Assembly (NCBI RefSeq): GCF_001895145.1
Contig: NZ_BDIR01000013.1
Span: forward strand, 1-64,000
Direction: 5' to 3'
Length of the DNA: 64,000 nucleotides
Source of the DNA: Arcobacter sp. LA11
Lineage (GTDB): Bacteria; Campylobacterota; Campylobacteria; Campylobacterales; Arcobacteraceae
The notes under the pieces are model-generated. The model searched no databases and was not told the origin of the DNA. It saw nothing but the letters and a program-made list of their open reading frames with translations. Positions within the stretch are counted from its first letter, which is position 1, and every line of letters begins with the position of its first letter. Both the position numbers and the translations under genes were made by a program. Below are positions 62,857-64,000 of this stretch, piece after piece.

Positions 62857-64000
62857 CTATCCCTCTAAAGTTTCATTTATTTCATTTTTTAAGTTCTCAG
62901 TAACTTCTTCAATAGCTCTTCTCATTTTGCTATCTGTAATATTTGCATCTAAAAGAGTATCTAAATTACTTTCTCTTTCTTTAAAAAATTTGGCTACAGA
63001 TTTGCTTTTTTTATTTCGGTTATACATTAAAACACCAGATAAAATTAAAACCACTACTAATTTTGTATGTCCTAAAATTGCAGCATAATTTAAAATCGTA
63101 AACCCTGCATAATCAGCTTCATTTATATTCGCACCAGCAGTAATAAGAAGTCTTGCAATTTTATAATTACCTTTCCATTGAGTATGGTGAAGGGCTGTTC
63201 TTCCTTGTTTGTCTTTTATATCTAGATTAGTTTTTTTCGTTAAAAGTTTTTCAACTACTTCTAAATCATTAGCCATAACTGACTTATGGAAAATTGTTCT
63301 TCCTTCTTTATCAATAGTATTTACATCAATCCTAAACTTTAATAAAAATACAAGTCTTTCAAGAAAAGACTCTTTCTCTTTTTGATGAGTTATCTTTAAT
63401 CCATCATCAATCATATATGAAAGTGGCGTATTTTTATCGTTATCAATAACATTTAAATCTGCACCTGCATTAACAACAAGTTTAATCAACTCAATATTAT
63501 TTTGAATCACTAAATCAAAAAGTACTGTTTTCCCATCTTTTTTAGGGTAATTAATTTTAGGTTTAAAAATTAAAACCTTTTTTAATAAAGCAAAATAATC
63601 TTCACCTTCTACTAAATCTAAAAATCTTTTTGAACTTGGTTTTTTATTATTTTGTGTAATTAAAACTGCTTCTGCTAAATCATCTACAATAGTTCTTTCA
63701 TTGAAATCTTGATGATCAATATCTGCACCTTTAGAGATAAGATGATCTATCATTTCCATATTTGAAGGACCTTTTAATACGGCATCAAAGATAACTGTTT
63801 TTCCATCTTTATCTTGAGTATTAACGTCCGCACCTGAAGCAATTAAAAAATCTATCGTGTCATAGTTTTCTCTTTCAACTTCTTTATATAAAACAGTTTT
63901 ACCATCAGAATCAGTTCTATCTATTGCTAAACCATTATCTATTAAAAGTCCAGTTAATTTAAGATAATTCCGTTCTTTATTTGCAAGACGATATTTTCCT
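62857..64000 (-). CDS. Ankyrin-repeat protein, C-terminal part
   Basis: The frame is open from its stop at 62857 to the right edge, so the N-terminus is missing; an internal ATG at 63759 is not the true start because ankyrin repeats continue upstream (for example LIASGADVNTQDKDGKTVIFDAV). At least seven ankyrin repeats can be counted, with cores such as KDKQGRTALHHTQWKGNYKIARLLITAGANI. After the last repeat comes a hydrophobic stretch (KLVVVLILSGVLMYN) followed by a basic tail, which could be a membrane anchor or simply the end of the repeat stack. Ankyrin repeats bind other proteins. It lies 6 bases upstream of glmU on the same strand; its partner is unknown. Confidence 0.8.
   Translation of the reverse strand, partial: GKYRLANKERNYLKLTGLLIDNGLAIDRTDSDGKTVLYKEVERENYDTIDFLIASGADVNTQDKDGKTVIFDAVLKGPSNMEMIDHLISKGADIDHQDFNERTIVDDLAEAVLITQNNKKPSSKRFLDLVEGEDYFALLKKVLIFKPKINYPKKDGKTVLFDLVIQNNIELIKLVVNAGADLNVIDNDKNTPLSYMIDDGLKITHQKEKESFLERLVFLLKFRIDVNTIDKEGRTIFHKSVMANDLEVVEKLLTKKTNLDIKDKQGRTALHHTQWKGNYKIARLLITAGANINEADYAGFTILNYAAILGHTKLVVVLILSGVLMYNRNKKSKSVAKFFKERESNLDTLLDANITDSKMRRAIEEVTENLKNEINETLEG

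Noticed and set aside
1-64000. CRISPR array, insertion sequence or prophage
   Set aside because: No regular spaced repeats, transposase, integrase or phage structural gene was seen anywhere in the window.

Overview
The window is AT-rich bacterial DNA that reads as a member of the Campylobacterota, most like Arcobacter or a relative. This rests on gene families and order, not on a database search: many histidine kinases share the H-box core HQWRQP, there is an htrA-cprRS-type locus, NapA and NapB have the epsilonproteobacterial form, hrcA-grpE-dnaK lie together, and a TAXI-type TRAP transporter is present.

Layout. Positions 1-10811, all on the minus strand, form a surface-adhesin locus: a TolC-like outer-membrane channel with an added SPOR domain, a type I secretion ABC exporter, its HlyD adaptor, an ankyrin-plus-OmpA lipoprotein, a WG-repeat lipoprotein, a small histidine kinase, and the start of a giant repeat adhesin with a LapA-like N-terminus that runs off the left edge. 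Positions 10951-20496 are a signalling island: a winged-helix response regulator, a receiver protein with a probable PilZ-type output, a kinase with a periplasmic haem-binding motif, a Cache kinase and a kinase with two solute-binding sensor domains. At 20549-20965 a cyclic-di-GMP-I (GEMM) riboswitch precedes a 73-residue membrane protein of unknown function. At 21320-22109 a MarR regulator and a small protein each have a matching palindromic operator. Three tRNA genes (Cys, Ser, Leu) follow, then ilvD and lrgAB.

Positions 26046-30905 hold napA and napB without the usual napGHFLD partners. The region before napA carries a CRP/FNR-like box correctly spaced from a -10 box, and a related copy lies beyond napB before another response regulator. 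Next come htrA-cprR-cprS, where cprR appears to start at an AUA codon, and a reverse-strand run with dtd, a transglutaminase-like protein, a degenerate PLP-fold protein, marC, dsbD and a thioredoxin. A GGDEF-EAL protein, psd, mltA and the hrcA-grpE-dnaK operon (two CIRCE elements around a consensus promoter) follow, then a threonine aldolase and a TAXI TRAP system. The right end is a two-component pair and a housekeeping run (truA, lptG, pilD, uppS, coaBC, glmU) ending in an ankyrin protein cut by the right edge.

Taken together, adhesin secretion, cyclic-di-GMP sensing and turnover (riboswitch, probable PilZ protein, EAL protein) and a dense set of kinases suggest a lifestyle switching between attachment and motility. 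That link is inference. The most unusual signals are the riboswitch with its 11-bp competing helix and unknown target, the duplicated nap-type promoter with a candidate small RNA, the TolC-SPOR fusion, the PLP-fold protein lacking its lysine, and the AUA start of cprR.
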